Assembly (NCBI GenBank): GCA_964548055.1
Contig: CAZJPS010000046.1
Location: forward strand, 1 to 9,161
DNA length: 9,161 nt
Source of the DNA: CAZJPS01 sp964548055
GTDB taxonomy: Bacteria > Patescibacteriota > Gracilibacteria > Peribacterales > Peribacteraceae
Reading direction: 5' to 3'
Shown: one piece after another, positions 7,678 through 9,161 of the stretch
How positions within the stretch are numbered: position 1 is the first letter of the stretch
How the letters are laid out: each line of letters starts with the position of its first letter
Notes under the pieces: model-generated
Seen by the model: the letters and a program-made list of their open reading frames with translations, nothing else
Database searches by the model: none
Told to the model about the DNA's origin: nothing
Translations under genes and position numbers: made by a program

Positions 7678-7707
7678 ATTCCATACTTTCTCCCATTTTA
7701 AAGTATG
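7673..7707 (+). promoter_or_regulatory. Three-copy AAAGTAT/ATACTTT element overlapping the start codon
   Basis: AAAGTAT occurs at 7673-7679 and again at 7700-7706, where its last two bases are the A and T of the ATG. The inverse, ATACTTT, lies between them at 7683-7689. The middle copy can pair with either neighbour: 7 bp with a 3-nt loop upstream, or 8 bp (7682-7689 with 7700-7707) with a 10-nt loop downstream, which buries the start codon. Pairing is visible in the sequence; a regulatory role is inference. Confidence 0.45.
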
Positions 7708-9105
7708 AAACAGTCATTCTCCTATGTTTTCAGTGGCGTTCTGATCGCAGTAAGCGCTTTTGCGTATGCTCCTTCTTTGTATGCAGCAGTAAGCCCTCTA
7801 GGAAATGGCGCAACACTTATAAATACAACAGTCCTTTCCCCCATGACGGCAAATCAAAGCAATGGTTTTTCTGTATCGTATAAGAATACTGGTACGACAA
7901 CATGGAAAGCTGAGGACAAATATAATTTAGGAATACTTTGTCCAAATAGAGACAGTGCGTTTTGGAACCTCTCTATCTGGCAAAGCCGTGTTTCTTTGCC
8001 TAATGCGGTTGCGCCCGGTGAAACTGTTACATTCTTTGGTATTGCTCACCCTACTCATACCGGTACCCAAAACTTTTGTGTCCAAATGGTACAAGATGGA
8101 AAGGAATGGTTTGGTGACCAATCAACTCCTGTGTCCATAACTGTCAATCCACAACCAGCTTCTTCCTCGTCTTCCAGCATTAGTTCTACTTCGTCGGTTA
8201 GTTCTTCTAGCTCTAGCGTTGCAAGTTCCACTTCTTCTGTAAGTTCCAGCTCCGCATCTTCTGTGAGTTCCAGCGCAGCTAGTTCAGTAGTATCGTCTGT
8301 TTCTTCTTCGAGCGCCGCAAGCTCTGTTGCTTCTTCTAGCTCTAGCATTGCAAGTTCTGCTTCATCTGTAAGCTCATCCTCTTCTTCTGTTGCAACTAAT
8401 CTTCGTAATGATGCAACAATCCTGAACATAACTTCTATGCCAGAAACAATGATGGCTGGTCTTACATATCCTGTAATTATGAATATAAAAAACACGGGAG
8501 ACACGAACTGGACAAAGGCAGACATGTACCGCATTGGCGCTACTAATCCTATCGATAACCAATTGTGGGGTTTTGCTCGTGTTGAGTTACCAGCTGACGT
8601 TTCTGTAAAGCCTGGTGAAAATATCCGCTTGTCATTCGCTGTTACTCCTAAAGTAGTTGGAACATTCCCAATGCAGTTTCAGATGCTGAAGGAAGGAAAA
8701 GAGTGGTTCGGTATGAAAACTGCAAACCAGACTGTAAAAGTGCTGGATAACCCTCTTATCGCCCGCAATGCAGCTTCATTTGTTTCTATCACTGAGATGC
8801 CAGCTACCATGACGAAAGGCCAGAAAATGACAATCAGTGTTAAGATGAAGAACACAGGTACTACAACATGGAAGAAGGCTGATAAGTACTTCCTTGGTAG
8901 TCAAAACCTTACATGGGGTACAAGCCGCATTGATCTCCCAGTAAACATTGAACCTGGTGATGATGTAACATTTACATTTGAAATACAGGCACCAGCAAGA
9001 ACACGAACCTATGGAATGCGCTGGAGAATGGTGCAAGATACCAAAGAGTGGTTCGGTGATGCTACCCCTGCAACGCGCATCCGCGTTACATCCGCTGTCC
9101 AGTAA
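7705..9105 (+). CDS. Secreted surface protein with three NBR1-like Ig domains and a long Ser-rich linker
   Basis: This 466-residue protein is a paralogue of the 4241-7555 product. It has a signal peptide (1-28, ending SLYAA), an NBR1-like Ig domain at about 32-148 closing in MVQDGKEWFG, a Ser/Ala/Val linker of about 80 residues (152-231), and two more NBR1-like domains at about 233-348 and 351-463, closing in MLKEGKEWFG and MVQDTKEWFG. The first domain carries C79 and C125, the same residue numbers as in the larger paralogue; no other cysteine is visible in the mature protein, so a disulfide is likely. Domain 3 most resembles the fourth domain upstream, sharing MPATM, KNTGTTTW and LTWGTSR, but lacks the PQD residues before LTWG. 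There is no C-terminal anchor and none of the C-terminal modules of the larger protein. A TAA at 7699-7701 in frame makes ATG 7705 the earliest start; no Shine-Dalgarno precedes it. Export and a surface or matrix role are inferred. Confidence 0.88.
   Translation: MKQSFSYVFSGVLIAVSAFAYAPSLYAAVSPLGNGATLINTTVLSPMTANQSNGFSVSYKNTGTTTWKAEDKYNLGILCPNRDSAFWNLSIWQSRVSLPNAVAPGETVTFFGIAHPTHTGTQNFCVQMVQDGKEWFGDQSTPVSITVNPQPASSSSSSISSTSSVSSSSSSVASSTSSVSSSSASSVSSSAASSVVSSVSSSSAASSVASSSSSIASSASSVSSSSSSVATNLRNDATILNITSMPETMMAGLTYPVIMNIKNTGDTNWTKADMYRIGATNPIDNQLWGFARVELPADVSVKPGENIRLSFAVTPKVVGTFPMQFQMLKEGKEWFGMKTANQTVKVLDNPLIARNAASFVSITEMPATMTKGQKMTISVKMKNTGTTTWKKADKYFLGSQNLTWGTSRIDLPVNIEPGDDVTFTFEIQAPARTRTYGMRWRMVQDTKEWFGDATPATRIRVTSAVQ
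8158..8397 (+). repeat. Ser-rich linker with an internal DNA duplication
   Basis: About 80 codons of Ser with interspersed Val, Ala, Thr and Ile. Within it, a segment of about 48 nt starting near 8202 (TTCTTCTAGCTCTAGC...) recurs near 8331, 129 nt (43 codons) later, with a few substitutions. The linker therefore probably grew by in-frame duplication and may vary in length between strains. Confidence 0.7.
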
Positions 9106-9125
9106 TACAAAACTCGACGATTCAC

Positions 9126-9160
9126 ATCGCACCAAGCCTAAAAACCTTGGTGCGATTTTT
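9126..9160 (+). terminator. Rho-independent terminator after the 7705-9105 gene
   Basis: An 11-bp stem (9126-9136 with 9146-9156, core CGCACCAAG / CTTGGTGCG) closes a 9-nt A-rich loop and ends in a run of five T residues (9156-9160). It begins 20 nt after the stop codon. Nothing else is visible between 9106 and the window edge. Confidence 0.92.
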
Positions 9161-9161
9161 G

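Noticed and set aside
8158..8397. Repetitive DNA considered as a CRISPR array
   Set aside because: Repeats are imperfect, in frame and fully explained by Ser codons; there are no unique spacers of constant length.
8055..8534. A 159-codon minus-strand frame rich in Glu, Leu and Ala
   Set aside because: It is the complement of the Ser-rich linker and adjoining Ig domains; its acidic repeats simply mirror the Ser codons on the coding strand.
1..9161. TGA recoded as glycine (genetic code 25)
   Set aside because: The genes recognised here read through with standard stops, glycine is encoded by GGN, and no in-frame TGA has to be suppressed.

Overview
The window looks like chromosomal DNA from a bacterium rich in secreted surface proteins. 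I lean towards a Patescibacteria/CPR lineage, possibly Peregrinibacteria-like. The basis is three exported proteins with long Ser-rich linkers, NBR1-type Ig modules, calcium-loop beta-sandwich modules of a kind I recall from CPR and archaeal surface proteins, and weak translation-initiation signals. This is inference from style, with no rRNA or marker phylogeny behind it. The standard code fits: the three complete genes end in TAA, no in-frame TGA is needed inside any gene, and glycine uses GGN codons, so TGA-to-glycine recoding is not indicated.

Layout. Positions 1-2287, minus strand: a 5'-complete gene that runs off the left edge, still open after 762 codons. It encodes a signal peptide, a lamin-tail domain (LTD), an FN3-like stretch, a Ser-rich linker, a second LTD, a PKD-like domain, a short Ser linker, a third LTD, and the first strand of a staphylococcal-nuclease-type domain cut off by the window edge. 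Positions 2288-2578: a divergent intergenic region with weak promoter candidates and a small hairpin just before rny. Positions 2579-4135, plus strand: rny, a full-length membrane-anchored RNase Y. Positions 4149-4188: a terminator whose T-tract overlaps the -35 box of the next promoter. Positions 4241-7555: a 1104-residue secreted protein with four NBR1-like Ig domains, then three diverged beta-sandwich modules. Positions 7568-7606: a strong terminator. Positions 7621-7704: a regulatory region with a perfect TTGACA box, a palindrome and a three-copy 7-nt repeat that could hide the start codon. Positions 7705-9105: a 466-residue paralogue with three NBR1-like domains and a long Ser linker. Positions 9126-9160: a terminator.

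How they fit together. rny is housekeeping mRNA decay. The other three genes encode exported multidomain proteins. The two NBR1-domain proteins are clear paralogues: with the starts chosen here, the cysteine pair of the N-terminal domain falls at residues 79 and 125 in both. They are likely cell-surface or extracellular-matrix components. The LTD/nuclease protein probably degrades extracellular nucleic acid, perhaps for nucleotide salvage. Each gene appears to be its own transcription unit. None of the four starts has a recognisable Shine-Dalgarno sequence, although upstream in-frame stops exclude earlier starts in two of them and the upstream frame of a third offers none.
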